A program made the position numbers and the translations under genes. 16,062 nt of DNA from an uncultured Rhodobacter sp. Lineage in GTDB: Bacteria > Pseudomonadota > Alphaproteobacteria > Rhodobacterales > Rhodobacteraceae. How positions within the stretch are numbered: position 1 is the first letter of the stretch; each line of letters starts with the position of its first letter. Below the pieces are notes generated by a model that worked only from the letters and a program-made list of their open reading frames with translations, was not told the origin of the DNA and searched no databases. This document shows, one piece after another, positions 6,715 to 15,322 of the stretch. Location: the NCBI GenBank assembly GCA_937901435.1, contig CALGTJ010000704.1, forward strand, positions 1 through 16,062, read 5' to 3'.

Positions 6715-7674
6715 TCACGGACGCAGACGATCAGGGATGGTCGCGCCGATTTCCTCGTAGTAGCGGATCGCACCGGGGTGCAGTGGGATCGGCGTTGCGG
6801 CCAGCGTGAATTCGACCGTGGTCTGGTTCGCAGCCGGGTGAATGGCCTGCATATCAGCGATGTTTTCGAACATTGCCTTTGTGATCGTATAGGCCAGATC
6901 GTCGGACATTTCGCTGGACGCGACCAGAACGTTTGGCACGCCCAAAACAGTGACGTCAGCGTCAACACCAGTATAGATGCCGCCTGCCAGAGTGGTCTTG
7001 GCGAACAGAGGCTCTGCCGCTTGCGTCGCCGCGATCTGCTCGTCACTCAGGGTGACCATTTTGATCGAGTTGGTGGTCGCAAGGTTGAGGATCGACGAGG
7101 TCGGTGCCCCCACGCTCCAGAATCCGGCGTCGATATCGCCGTTGCCCAGCGCGTCAGCGGTTTCGTTAAAGTTCAGGCGCTGCTCGTCGATGTCCTCATA
7201 GCTCATGCCAGCTGCAGACAGCACAGCCGCCGCGTTGACCTCTGTGCCAGAGCCGGGCGCGCCAACAGAAACGCGCTTGCCCTTGAGGTCGGACAGTGTT
7301 TCGATCCCGCTGTCAGCCAGCGTGACGATCTGGATCATATTCGCATAAAGCGAGGCAATTCCGACAACCATTTCAAGGGGTTGACCGTCAAAACGGCCTG
7401 TTCCGGTCTGTGCCTGATAGACGGTATCAGCCAAGGCAATCGCCAGATCAGCGTCACCGCGCGCGATCAGACCCATGTTTTCAACAGAGGCCCCAGTGAC
7501 CTCTGCCGTGGCGGAATAGCCCTCGATGTGGTTGTTGATCACCTCGGCAAGGCCGCCGCCCATGGGGTAGTACACACCGCCGGTGCCGCCGGTGGCGACT
7601 GACAGTTGCTGTTGTGCGAAAACGGGCGCAGACGCCAGAATGGCGCTCGCCGCGAGTATGGACACGAATTTCAT
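6715..7674 (-). CDS. TAXI family TRAP transporter solute-binding protein
   Basis: This 319-residue periplasmic binding protein captures the solute for the fused TRAP permease encoded downstream. The signal peptide covers residues 1-20 (ending APVFA, followed by QQQ). The mature start LSVATGGTGGVYYPMGG is the hallmark of TAXI proteins. Further family features are the LKGKRVSVGAPGSGTE segment, the DADLAIALADTVY segment and the C-terminal LHPGAIRYYEE, which is typical of the family. The start is firm: GGAGG lies 5 nt upstream of the ATG. It is the first gene of the binding protein, DUF1850, permease operon, with a 153-nt upstream gap that holds a candidate promoter. A hairpin with a U-run follows its stop codon and probably sets its expression above the permease. 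Ligand identity is unknown. Confidence 0.96.
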   Translation of the reverse strand: MKFVSILAASAILASAPVFAQQQLSVATGGTGGVYYPMGGGLAEVINNHIEGYSATAEVTGASVENMGLIARGDADLAIALADTVYQAQTGTGRFDGQPLEMVVGIASLYANMIQIVTLADSGIETLSDLKGKRVSVGAPGSGTEVNAAAVLSAAGMSYEDIDEQRLNFNETADALGNGDIDAGFWSVGAPTSSILNLATTNSIKMVTLSDEQIAATQAAEPLFAKTTLAGGIYTGVDADVTVLGVPNVLVASSEMSDDLAYTITKAMFENIADMQAIHPAANQTTVEFTLAATPIPLHPGAIRYYEEIGATIPDRLRP

Positions 7675-7701
7675 GATTTCCTCCCTGTGAATTCAACGTC
7701 G

Positions 7702-7730
7702 TATATAGAGAGATTAATGAAAATTGTAGA
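7702..7730 (-). promoter_or_regulatory. Candidate promoter of the TRAP-TAXI operon
   Basis: On the minus strand TCTACA (7730-7725, four of six matches to TTGACA) is separated by 17 nt from TATATA (7707-7702, four of six matches to TATAAT), upstream of the TAXI start codon. The local AT-richness contrasts with the coding DNA. This is a weak consensus match only. Confidence 0.3.
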
Positions 7731-7751
7731 CCTTTAAATACCCTGCGACAG

Positions 7752-7774
7752 AAAAAATTGGCCGCAATCAGGCC
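7752..7774 (-). terminator. Possible weak terminator after the transglutaminase operon
   Basis: On the minus strand GGCC, a 7-nt loop and GGCC are followed, after AA, by six T residues, about 55 nt after the stop codon of the small transglutaminase gene. The stem is only 4 bp, so this is a marginal call, but its position between two same-strand operons is right. Confidence 0.35.
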
Positions 7775-7827
7775 GTCGAAAACCAACAATCCGGCATCAG
7801 AGGAGAGCAAGCGCTGTGACGTTCGCT

Positions 7828-8706
7828 CTAATCGACACAGACCACATCGACCGACTGCGCGTTGATCTGATCACCCGAGGCGCGCAGATGGCCGATCACC
7901 GGGCTGACGTCGGAATAATCGCGCCCGTATCCCACGACGATATGGTTCGTGCCCACCAGCGTCGCATTGGTGGGATCATACTCTATCCAGCCCTGCTCTG
8001 CCCCGCACCAGGCCTGCACCCACGCGTGCATCGCATCGACACCCTCCAGCCGCGCCGCGCCGGGCGGCGGCAGGGTGCGCAAATAGCCACTGACGTAACC
8101 TGCTGGAATCCCAAGGGATTGCAGGGCAAGGATCATGATATGCGACAGATCCTGACAGACGCCGCGCTTTTGCGCAAACGCCTCTGCGGCATCTGTGTCC
8201 ACCGTTGTGGCGCTGGCATCAAAGGTCATTTCTTCATGCAAGGCCGCGCCGATCCGGATGATCGTCTGGGCAACAGTGTCACCCTTCCGGGCAACACGGG
8301 CTGCGAAACCGGCAATCTCGGCACTGGGCGACAGCCGATACGACGGCCCCAGGAAATGCACCGGGGCTGCAGGGCCAAGTTCGCGGCACAACGCGACCTG
8401 TCGGTGCAACCCGGCGAGATCAGGTGAAAGATCCAACCAGTCTTGCGGGGCGAAAACATCCACGCGACAGGCCAGCCGGATGCTCATGTCGTGATGGGGA
8501 CTGGTGTGCAGAATCGAGGTCAGCGCATTGCCAAAGAAATCGATGCGGTCCTGCCGTTCGTCCGGGTCCGGCGTCACATCGATCAGATTGGCGGCAACCC
8601 ATTGACGCCCCGCAATTTTCTTGGGCAGAACACGCACCAGATGGCGGCCATTCCCGGCCGGATGCGCGTAACTGTGCGAAATTGTCAGTCGAATGTCATA
8701 TATCAT
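7828..8706 (-). CDS. Transglutaminase-like cysteine protein (third gene of ATP-grasp/alpha-E cluster)
   Basis: This protein of about 292 residues has an N-terminal bacterial transglutaminase-like beta domain and a transglutaminase core. The catalytic triad can be placed (numbered from the ATG used here) at C184 in RGVCQDLSH, H227 in DAMHAW and D244 in IEYDPTN. Such enzymes may act as peptidases, transamidases or amide hydrolases on protein or peptide substrates; which applies here is unknown. No signal peptide is seen, so it is probably cytoplasmic. The ATG at 8706 matches the usual family N-terminus (MIYDIRL), while a GTG at 8715 would overlap the preceding stop codon by four bases; neither has a good Shine-Dalgarno, pointing to translational coupling with the ATP-grasp/alpha-E gene. 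It is the last gene of the three-gene cluster. Confidence 0.92.
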   Translation of the reverse strand: MIYDIRLTISHSYAHPAGNGRHLVRVLPKKIAGRQWVAANLIDVTPDPDERQDRIDFFGNALTSILHTSPHHDMSIRLACRVDVFAPQDWLDLSPDLAGLHRQVALCRELGPAAPVHFLGPSYRLSPSAEIAGFAARVARKGDTVAQTIIRIGAALHEEMTFDASATTVDTDAAEAFAQKRGVCQDLSHIMILALQSLGIPAGYVSGYLRTLPPPGAARLEGVDAMHAWVQAWCGAEQGWIEYDPTNATLVGTNHIVVGYGRDYSDVSPVIGHLRASGDQINAQSVDVVCVD

Positions 8707-8711
8707 GCGGC

Positions 8712-11120
8712 TCACACCAGATGGGTCACGGTCAGCGCGTCCGACAGGGTCCAGATATCCTTTTCGACCTGACGCAACTCGTCTGACGTCAATCTGTCTG
8801 CTGTTTTGGTCGCCAGCAAAGTCTCCAGCGCCAGCACCTTACGCGACACCGGGGTCAGCACATGGCTTTCGCCATGGCCGGGCAAATCGGCGATATGATG
8901 ACGCGCGCGGGTGATATGATAGCGGATCGCGCGCGGGTTCTGGTCGTCCAGCCCCAGCAGATCCAGCACAGAGGTGCGATCAGCAATGATCGTATAGCGC
9001 ATTCGGTGAGAAATCACGCTATCGCCAATTTCAAGCGCCAGATCCAGAGCGCCGTCGGGCGCGTCCTCTGCGGTGAGATGCGCCAACATATGCGACATAG
9101 AGGCGGCCCGTTCCAGAGACATCCCGAGGCTAAGGAACCGCCAGCCCTCAGAGCGGTACATATTCTCGTGCACAAGCCCGGCAAACCCTGTGACCTGCCG
9201 CAACAAGACGCTGATTTCACGCGGAACTTCATCCAGCGGCACGCGACGCCCGTCCAGCGCGCGCTTCATCGTCACCAACCCGCGCAGGGCCATCATCCCG
9301 TCGGGGGAAAACCGGTCGCCAATGCGGGCTGCGGACTGAAACCCAAGTTCCAGCGGAGCGCCGAACCGTTCGGCAAAGGCAGTCACATTCGGTGCAACGT
9401 CATGCAGTAAATTGCGCCGCAAATAGACCAGCAAAGCCGCGTCATGGCTCGCCCCGTCACAAATGCGCGCGTAATAGGCCCGAAACAGCCGCATGTTCAA
9501 CTCGGCCCGTTCCACATACCGGCCAAGCCAAAACAGGTTGTCCGCTGCCCGACTGGTTAAGGCCACGCCATAGGTCTGACGCATGGTGGTGGCAGTGTCA
9601 GAGGCAAGCAGGCTGGGTTTTGGCACGGGTGCGTCACTGACCACCCAGACATCGGCCACCCGCCCACCGCGCTGCATGGCAAAGGCCTTGGCATCATTGC
9701 CCGCACTGACCCGCGCATAACCGCCCGGCATCACCTGCCAGCCCTGTTTGCCGCGCGACAAGAACAGGCGCACACAGAGGGGGCGCGCCACAAGTTCGCC
9801 GTTCTCAAAGGTGGGCGTGGTCGAAAGCGTCACAGCCTCTTGCCCGACCAACTCTCGGCCGGAGTCCTGCAAAAGGGTTGTGATCCGCGCCAGTTCCGCC
9901 CCCTCAACCTCTGAGGGCAGCACCGTCTTATCCATGCTGGTCATCAGCGGAATCGTCGAAAAAGCAGAGCCGATCATCATCTTGTCGCGGTTTGCCAGCA
10001 CATGATCCCGCTCGCTTTGCTGACCACACCACCATGTCGCAATATTGGGCAGTTTTAGCGCATGACCCAGCGTTTCACGCGCAATTTTAGGCAAGAACGC
10101 CATCAACGCACGGGTTTCCAGTACGCCACTGCCCACCGCGTTCACCGTGTTCAGGGTCTGGTTGCGCAACGCATCCAGCAATCCGGGCGTGCCCAGCAAA
10201 GAGTGCGGATCCAGTTCCAGAGGATCGCACAGCCCCCCCGGCACCCGGTTCCACAGCAGGCTGATCGGCTTTAGTCCGGCCACAGTGCGCACGAACGCGC
10301 GCCCCTTTTGCACCACCAGATCCTCGCCCTCGACCAGCAACAGGCCAAGGTAGCGCGCGATATAGGCGTGCTGGGCATAGTCCTGATTCATCGGCCCTGG
10401 CGACATCAGCGCGATTTCGCCCTCGATCTGCCCACGCAGGGCAAAAAGGGTTTTTTGGAAGCTCTGAAAAAAGCTGGCCAGCCGATAAACAGGGGCCGCG
10501 GAAAAGAAATTGGGAAAAACCTTGCCCATGGCCACCCGGTTTTCGATGGCAAATCCAACACTAGAGGGCGCTTCGATCAGATCGCTGATCACCCACCAGC
10601 GCCCATCGGGGCCACGCCCGATCTCGAAGGACAGAAAGTTCAGATGATTTTCCGCCGCAGGCTGAACCCCGACCATGGGCCGCAGCCACGCCGGGTTCTG
10701 GCTGAGCAGCGTGGCAGGAAGCTGCCCTGCGGCGACCAGATCGTTGGCCCCGTAAAGATCGCGCACCACCTGTTCCAGTAAGTCGGCCCGTTCGATCAGC
10801 CCGGCAGAGATCTCTGCAAACTCGCCCTCGCTCAGGATCACGGGCATATGGCTTAGCGGCCACTCGCGTTCGGTCGAATCCGTCTCTTCGTATTGGCGGT
10901 AACGCACGCCCGCATCGCGCAGGTATTGATCGCCGCGCGCGAACCGCTTGGCCAGGTCATCCGCGCTGAGATTGCTGATATGGTCGATGAACGGCGCCCA
11001 TGCGGGTTTGACCGTGCCGTCAGCGCCCAGCATTTCATCCCGTCCCCCCGCCGTCTTTGCATAAGACGCCAGCAAGTCACGTTTGGCTTCAGATGAGGCG
11101 ACCGTGCGCGGTGTCAGCAC
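8712..11120 (-). CDS. Circularly permuted ATP-grasp / alpha-E fusion protein
   Basis: This 802-residue protein combines a circularly permuted type-2 ATP-grasp domain (about residues 30-500) with an alpha-helical alpha-E domain (about 519-795). Recognisable ATP-grasp segments are GRGPDGRWWVISD (168-180) followed by ENR (193-195), PKIARETLG (344-352), and RPLCVRLFLSRG then GWQVMPGGYARVSAG (446-474). The alpha-E domain opens with SRAADNLFWLGRYVERAE (523-540). ATP-grasp enzymes join a carboxylate to an amine with ATP, so a peptide- or amide-bond ligase is predicted; substrate and product are unknown. In many genomes the two domains are separate genes, here they are fused. The GTG start lies 3 nt after the stop of the DUF2126 gene without a clear Shine-Dalgarno, and the next gene starts within a few bases of its stop, so all three genes appear translationally coupled. 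Confidence 0.93.
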   Translation of the reverse strand: MLTPRTVASSEAKRDLLASYAKTAGGRDEMLGADGTVKPAWAPFIDHISNLSADDLAKRFARGDQYLRDAGVRYRQYEETDSTEREWPLSHMPVILSEGEFAEISAGLIERADLLEQVVRDLYGANDLVAAGQLPATLLSQNPAWLRPMVGVQPAAENHLNFLSFEIGRGPDGRWWVISDLIEAPSSVGFAIENRVAMGKVFPNFFSAAPVYRLASFFQSFQKTLFALRGQIEGEIALMSPGPMNQDYAQHAYIARYLGLLLVEGEDLVVQKGRAFVRTVAGLKPISLLWNRVPGGLCDPLELDPHSLLGTPGLLDALRNQTLNTVNAVGSGVLETRALMAFLPKIARETLGHALKLPNIATWWCGQQSERDHVLANRDKMMIGSAFSTIPLMTSMDKTVLPSEVEGAELARITTLLQDSGRELVGQEAVTLSTTPTFENGELVARPLCVRLFLSRGKQGWQVMPGGYARVSAGNDAKAFAMQRGGRVADVWVVSDAPVPKPSLLASDTATTMRQTYGVALTSRAADNLFWLGRYVERAELNMRLFRAYYARICDGASHDAALLVYLRRNLLHDVAPNVTAFAERFGAPLELGFQSAARIGDRFSPDGMMALRGLVTMKRALDGRRVPLDEVPREISVLLRQVTGFAGLVHENMYRSEGWRFLSLGMSLERAASMSHMLAHLTAEDAPDGALDLALEIGDSVISHRMRYTIIADRTSVLDLLGLDDQNPRAIRYHITRARHHIADLPGHGESHVLTPVSRKVLALETLLATKTADRLTSDELRQVEKDIWTLSDALTVTHLV

Positions 11121-11123
11121 GGA

Positions 11124-14100
11124 TCACAACCCCGGCCGTCGGCGCAGATCCAGCGTCATCGGAAATTCGGGATGCGGCGTCTCGCGCGGCGGTTCAAACG
11201 GGCCAACAGTATGCCCCATCGCCTCGAACCTGCTCAACCTGCGTGCCTCAGCCTCGTTTCCATTCACCGGAAAGGTGTCAAAATTCCGCCCCCCCGGATG
11301 CGCCACATGATATCGGCAGCCACCCAGCGACTTGCCCGTCCATGTATCGTAGATATCAAAGGTTAAGGGCGCGTCAACGTCCAACACCGGATGCAGCGAC
11401 ATGGCCGGTTTCCACGCTTTATAACGCACACCACCCACCCGCTCGCCTGTTTTAGGGGTCAGACTAAGAGGCACAAACCGCCCGTTGGCCGTCACCCGAT
11501 AGCGATCCGGGTTCGCCCCACTCAGACGCACCTGAAGGCGCTCGACAGAGCTATCCGTATAACGCACGGTCCCGCCAATCGCGCCGGTTTCGCCCATCAC
11601 ATGCCAAGGTTCCAGCGCCTGACGCAGTTCCAGCGTGACGCCCTCATAGGTGACCTCTCCGCAGAAGGGAAAACGGAACTCTGCCTGCGCCTTGAACCAG
11701 TCGGCCTCCAGCGCCATGTCGTGGCCGCGCAGATCGGCCAGCACATCGAGGAAATCGTCCCAGATGAACGCGGGCAGCATAAAACGGTCATGCAGGGTGG
11801 TGCCCCAGCGGGTCAGGTTGCCGCTGATCGGGCTCTCCCAACAGCGCGCGATGATGGCGCGCAACAGGACCTGTTGCGCAAGGCTCATGCGCGGGTTGGG
11901 CGGCATTTCAAAGCCGCGGAATTCGACCAGACCCAGACGGCCCGTAGGACCATCGGGCGAGAACAGCTTGTCGATGCAGATCTCTGTGCGGTGGGTGTTG
12001 CCCGTCACGTCGATCAGCGAATTGCGCAGCAAGCGGTCGGTCAGCCACGGCGGCGGAGGGGTGCCTTCGGTCGGTGGCCAGATCTGGTCAAGCGCGATCT
12101 CAAGTTCATACAACTGGTCATGGCGCGCCTCATCGATGCGCGGCGCTTGCGACGTTGGGCCCACGAAAGTGCCCGAAAACAGGTAGGACAGGCTTGGGTG
12201 GCGCTGCCAGAACAGGATCAGGCTTTTCAACAGGTCCGGACGACGCAGGAACGGGCTGTCAATCGGTGTCGCGCCCCCGACGACAACATGGTTGCCACCG
12301 CCGGTGCCCGTATGCCGCCCGTCGACCATGAATTTATCTGTGCCCAGACGGGTTTGGCGCGCCTCTTCGTAGACGGTTTCAGTGGTGCGCACGCAATCGG
12401 CCCAGCTTGCAGCGGGGTGGATGTTCACCTCTAGTACACCGGGATCAGGCGCGACGCGGATCACATCGATGCGCGGATCATGCGGCGGGCTGTAGCCCTC
12501 GATCAGCACGCGGCGCCCGATGGTCTTGGCGGCGTGTTCGGTGGCCGCGATCAGGTCCAGATAATCCTCCAGCTTTTCCACGGGTGGCAGGAAAACGCAG
12601 AGCTTGCCATCCCGCGGCTCGACCGAAATCGCGGTGCGCACGCGGCCTGTCAGGTCAGCGCTCAGCGACTGCTCGTTCTGCTGCTGGCTGGCGCTGGTGT
12701 CCTCGGTGCGGCTGGCAATTGCCTGCTCTCGCACGGCGGGATCAGGCAGCGGCGCGCGCTGTTCCGTGGGGTCTTGCGGGGTCATAAAGGGATAGTCGGA
12801 CTCTGGGATATGGGGCAGTGTGCCCAGTGGCAGACGGTAGCCCACGGGGCTGTCCCCGGCCACGAGAAAGACCTTGCCCCGCCGCAAATTCCACACTTCA
12901 GACAACCACTTGCTTGACGCTTTGGCCTGCCAGCGCTGGACCGGAAGCACATAGCCCGCCGCCGTGGTCAGACCGCGTTCGAACACTTTGGCGATGCGCG
13001 CGCGCTCTTCGGGGTCTTTCAGTTTCGAATTCTCGGGCGTGACATTTTCCGGCAGATTGGCCTCTTTGATGATCCACTCTGCGGGGTCTTCAAAGGCGGG
13101 CAATACGTTGGTCTTGGGCACGTCAAGATAGGCCGCAATCTCTGACAACAACGCCTGCGCGTCCTCTGGTCCGACGTCTTCGCGAGTGTCTTCGCGGGCC
13201 AGAAGGTCGGGATTTTGCCAGATCGCCTTGCCGTCCTTTCGCCAGAACAGCGAAAAGGTCCAGCGCGGCAGGGTTTCGCCCGGATACCACTTGCCCTGCC
13301 CGTAATGCAGCAGACCGCCGCTCGCGAATTTATCCTGCAAGCGGCGGATCAGCTTGTCCGCAAGGCCGCGCTTGGTCGGGCCGACCGCGTCGGTGTTCCA
13401 CTCGCCGCCCTCAAAGTCGTCAATCGACACGAACGTCGGCTCTCCGCCCATGGTCAGGCGCACATCGCCCGCCTCAAGCCGTTTGTCGACCGCATGGCCC
13501 AGCGCGTTCAGCGCGTCCCATGAGGCGTCCGAAAAGGGCTTGGTGATGCGGGGATGTTCGGCGGTGCGGCGCACCTGCATGTCGAACGAGAACTCAACCT
13601 CGGCCATCGAGGCGACACCGGCAATGGGCGCTGCGTTTTGATAATGGGGCGTGGCGGCAAGGGGTACATGGCTTTCACCCGCCAGCAGGCCAGAGGTGGG
13701 ATCAAGCCCGACCCAACCCGCACCGGGCAGATAGACCTCGACCCATGCGTGCAGGTCAGTGAAATCGTGATCGGTGCCCGCAGGACCGTCCAAAGCGACC
13801 AGATCGGGCTTTAGCTGGATCAGATATCCCGACACAAACCGCGCGGCGAGGCCCAGATTGCGCAGCACCTGCACCAGCGTCCAACTGCTGTCGCGGCACG
13901 AACCCGCAGCACGCCCCAGCGTGACCTCTGAGGTCTGCACGCCGGGTTCCATGCGGATTTCGTAATTGATCTCGGACGCCATGCGGCTGTTGAGCATCAC
14001 AAGAAAATCCACCGTCACCATGGGCGTGCGTGGGATCGTCTTTAGAAACGACTCCAGCAGTGGCCCGACCGGCTCTGGCTTCATATAGATGCTCAGATCG

Positions 14101-14435
14101 GGCGCAATTTCGTCGCCGTAGGAAAAGGGAAATGTGTTGGCGCTCTCTTCGACGAAAAAGTCAAAGGGGTTATAGACCGACATATCGGCCACAAGATCGA
14201 CCTCGATCTTGAACTCGCGCACCGGTTCTGGAAACACGAACCGCGCCAGCCAGTTGCCGTAAGGGTCCTGCTGGTGATTGACGAAATGGCCCTCTGGCGA
14301 GACCTTCAGCGCATGAGAGATAATCCGCGTGCGCGAATGGGGCGCGGGGCGCAGACGGATGGTCTGCGGGCCCAAAGTGACCGGGCGGTCGTATTTGTAA
14401 TGCGTCAGGTGGTAGATGCTGGCGGTGATCGACAT
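11124..14435 (-). CDS. Transglutaminase-DUF2126 fusion protein
   Basis: This is a 1103-residue, probably cytoplasmic protein. The N-terminus ([19 protein letters not shown]) is the transglutaminase-associated beta domain; the core carries a triad at C180 (GSCRDSSW), H229 (DLHAWVEVY) and D245 (GLDPTSG). DUF2126 fills roughly residues 300-1095, opening with [11 protein letters not shown] (326-336). Inside it, LEVNIHPA (668-675), [11 protein letters not shown] (711-721), HRTEICID (815-822) and [11 protein letters not shown] (836-846) resemble the conserved Glu, His and Arg patches of glutamine-synthetase-fold carboxylate-amine ligases; that fold is my inference and not proven here. A Gln/Ser-rich linker lies near 581-591. 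AGGAGA 8 nt before the ATG fixes the start. It is the first gene of the cluster and is followed 3 nt later by the ATP-grasp/alpha-E gene. Substrates are unknown. Confidence 0.95.
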   Translation of the reverse strand: MSITASIYHLTHYKYDRPVTLGPQTIRLRPAPHSRTRIISHALKVSPEGHFVNHQQDPYGNWLARFVFPEPVREFKIEVDLVADMSVYNPFDFFVEESANTFPFSYGDEIAPDLSIYMKPEPVGPLLESFLKTIPRTPMVTVDFLVMLNSRMASEINYEIRMEPGVQTSEVTLGRAAGSCRDSSWTLVQVLRNLGLAARFVSGYLIQLKPDLVALDGPAGTDHDFTDLHAWVEVYLPGAGWVGLDPTSGLLAGESHVPLAATPHYQNAAPIAGVASMAEVEFSFDMQVRRTAEHPRITKPFSDASWDALNALGHAVDKRLEAGDVRLTMGGEPTFVSIDDFEGGEWNTDAVGPTKRGLADKLIRRLQDKFASGGLLHYGQGKWYPGETLPRWTFSLFWRKDGKAIWQNPDLLAREDTREDVGPEDAQALLSEIAAYLDVPKTNVLPAFEDPAEWIIKEANLPENVTPENSKLKDPEERARIAKVFERGLTTAAGYVLPVQRWQAKASSKWLSEVWNLRRGKVFLVAGDSPVGYRLPLGTLPHIPESDYPFMTPQDPTEQRAPLPDPAVREQAIASRTEDTSASQQQNEQSLSADLTGRVRTAISVEPRDGKLCVFLPPVEKLEDYLDLIAATEHAAKTIGRRVLIEGYSPPHDPRIDVIRVAPDPGVLEVNIHPAASWADCVRTTETVYEEARQTRLGTDKFMVDGRHTGTGGGNHVVVGGATPIDSPFLRRPDLLKSLILFWQRHPSLSYLFSGTFVGPTSQAPRIDEARHDQLYELEIALDQIWPPTEGTPPPPWLTDRLLRNSLIDVTGNTHRTEICIDKLFSPDGPTGRLGLVEFRGFEMPPNPRMSLAQQVLLRAIIARCWESPISGNLTRWGTTLHDRFMLPAFIWDDFLDVLADLRGHDMALEADWFKAQAEFRFPFCGEVTYEGVTLELRQALEPWHVMGETGAIGGTVRYTDSSVERLQVRLSGANPDRYRVTANGRFVPLSLTPKTGERVGGVRYKAWKPAMSLHPVLDVDAPLTFDIYDTWTGKSLGGCRYHVAHPGGRNFDTFPVNGNEAEARRLSRFEAMGHTVGPFEPPRETPHPEFPMTLDLRRRPGL

Positions 14436-14703
14436 GTATGGGTTCTCCTGCCACTATACATGGCGGGTTTGCTGCGCTGCAACAACCGGATAACCGAAGA
14501 ATCAATATCTGCGGGCCGAATATGGGGCAGAATAAGCGCTTGGGGCTGCGGTATCGAACACCGATTAAGCACACTCCGGGCGTCAGACGAAACCAAAGGC
14601 TTGGCGCAAGACGGCGTCAAGACGGGACCAATATGGGGCCAATACAGTACCAGACATGGCGGCGGTCCGCCTCTTTGTCTCGCACGCCTTCTGAGAGCCA
14701 AGG
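14436..14703 (-). other. Intergenic leader upstream of the transglutaminase cluster
   Basis: This 268-nt gap separates two same-strand operons and should hold the promoter of the transglutaminase cluster. I see no convincing promoter. TTGCAG and TATAGT, 18 nt apart (TATAGT at 14458-14453), would place the transcript start inside the Shine-Dalgarno, and TTGACG near 14617-14622 has no matching -10. The sequence AATATGGGGC occurs twice on the plus strand (14519-14528 and 14630-14639), 111 nt apart. There is no clear terminator for the upstream phosphatase gene and no plausible gene. Confidence 0.4.
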
Positions 14704-15249
14704 TTAAGGATCGATCAGAATACGACCGATAACCTCGACGCCCTCGCCTGCCAGACGCAGCACCAGAACTTCGCCCGACCGGGTGCCCCGCGCTGTGAGG
14801 GCAGAGATATTGACCTGATGGGTCACCAGCATCAACCGACCCTCGCTGCGATTGAGCAAGGCAAGCGTCGCTGCGGTCTGTTCGGCGCGCGTCGAATAAT
14901 CCTGAAAGAACGAGTTGAGCGAGGGCACCTCGATCACCGGGCCGCTGTCCAGCAACTCGGCAGTTTCCCTGGTCCGGCACCACTGGCTTGTCAGAACCTG
15001 ATCAAAGGCGATGCCTCGCTCTGCAAAGGCAGCCCCGGTGTTGCGGGCCTGCGCACGGCCCCGGTCATCCAGATTGCGCTGGGTGGCACAGTCGCCCAGT
15101 TGGAAGATCCCCGGATCGCCGCCGCCGGGGGCCAAAGCGTGCCGCATGATGGCAATCGTCCCGGGCTGTTTCAGCGCGTCCCAGTCATTGGCCAAGGCGA
15201 GGCCGGGGAAAAGTGGGCAGAGCATGACGACAAGAGCGAGGTATTTCAT
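14704..15249 (-). CDS. Exported histidine phosphatase family (phosphoglycerate-mutase-like) protein
   Basis: This 181-residue protein has a signal peptide (residues 1-20, ending GLALA before NDWD) and a compact histidine-phosphatase domain, so it probably acts in the periplasm on a phospho-ester substrate. The catalytic motif is MRHA (R36, H37), a variant of the usual RHG. Other family positions are DDRGRAQA (R64), SQWCRTRETA (R92) and the second histidine in LVTHQVN (H144). An open frame extends 22 codons upstream to 15315, but the ATG at 15249 is chosen because it begins the signal peptide and has AGGA 8 nt before it. Its size matches small SixA-like exported members; the true substrate is unknown. 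It follows the AstE/AspA-family gene after 73 nt that contain a long inverted repeat, and is the last gene before a 268-nt gap. Confidence 0.9.
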   Translation of the reverse strand: MKYLALVVMLCPLFPGLALANDWDALKQPGTIAIMRHALAPGGGDPGIFQLGDCATQRNLDDRGRAQARNTGAAFAERGIAFDQVLTSQWCRTRETAELLDSGPVIEVPSLNSFFQDYSTRAEQTAATLALLNRSEGRLMLVTHQVNISALTARGTRSGEVLVLRLAGEGVEVIGRILIDP

Positions 15250-15265
15250 CGGGCTGATCCTGTGC

Positions 15266-15310
15266 GGGCGGGCGTTTCGTGTCCTGAGCAAGGACATAAA
15301 ACGCACGCCC
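15266..15310 (-). repeat. Long imperfect inverted repeat between two genes
   Basis: Positions 15266-15285 pair with 15291-15310 around a 5-nt loop (GAGCA on the plus strand). Of the 20 positions 17 are Watson-Crick pairs; in transcribed (minus-strand) RNA one of the other three becomes a G-U wobble. The element ends 4 nt before the AGGA ribosome-binding site of the phosphatase gene. There is no U-run, so it is not a standard terminator; an RNA stability or processing element, a translation-control hairpin or a protein-binding site are possible. Confidence 0.7.
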
Positions 15311-15322
15311 CGCACGACAAGC

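Noticed and set aside
6708..7046. Upstream extension of the DUF1850 frame
   Set aside because: It overlaps the TAXI gene in another frame and its translation is Arg/Ser-rich and unlike any protein; the signal peptide begins near 6707.
11391..12434. 347-codon open frame on the plus strand
   Set aside because: It is antisense to the DUF2126 gene, its translation is low-complexity Arg/Gln/His-rich, and no family is recognised. It is a shadow of GC-rich coding DNA.
14453..14481. TTGCAG / TATAGT promoter-like pair before the DUF2126 gene
   Set aside because: The predicted transcript start would fall within the AGGAGA ribosome-binding site, leaving almost no leader, so I do not call it.
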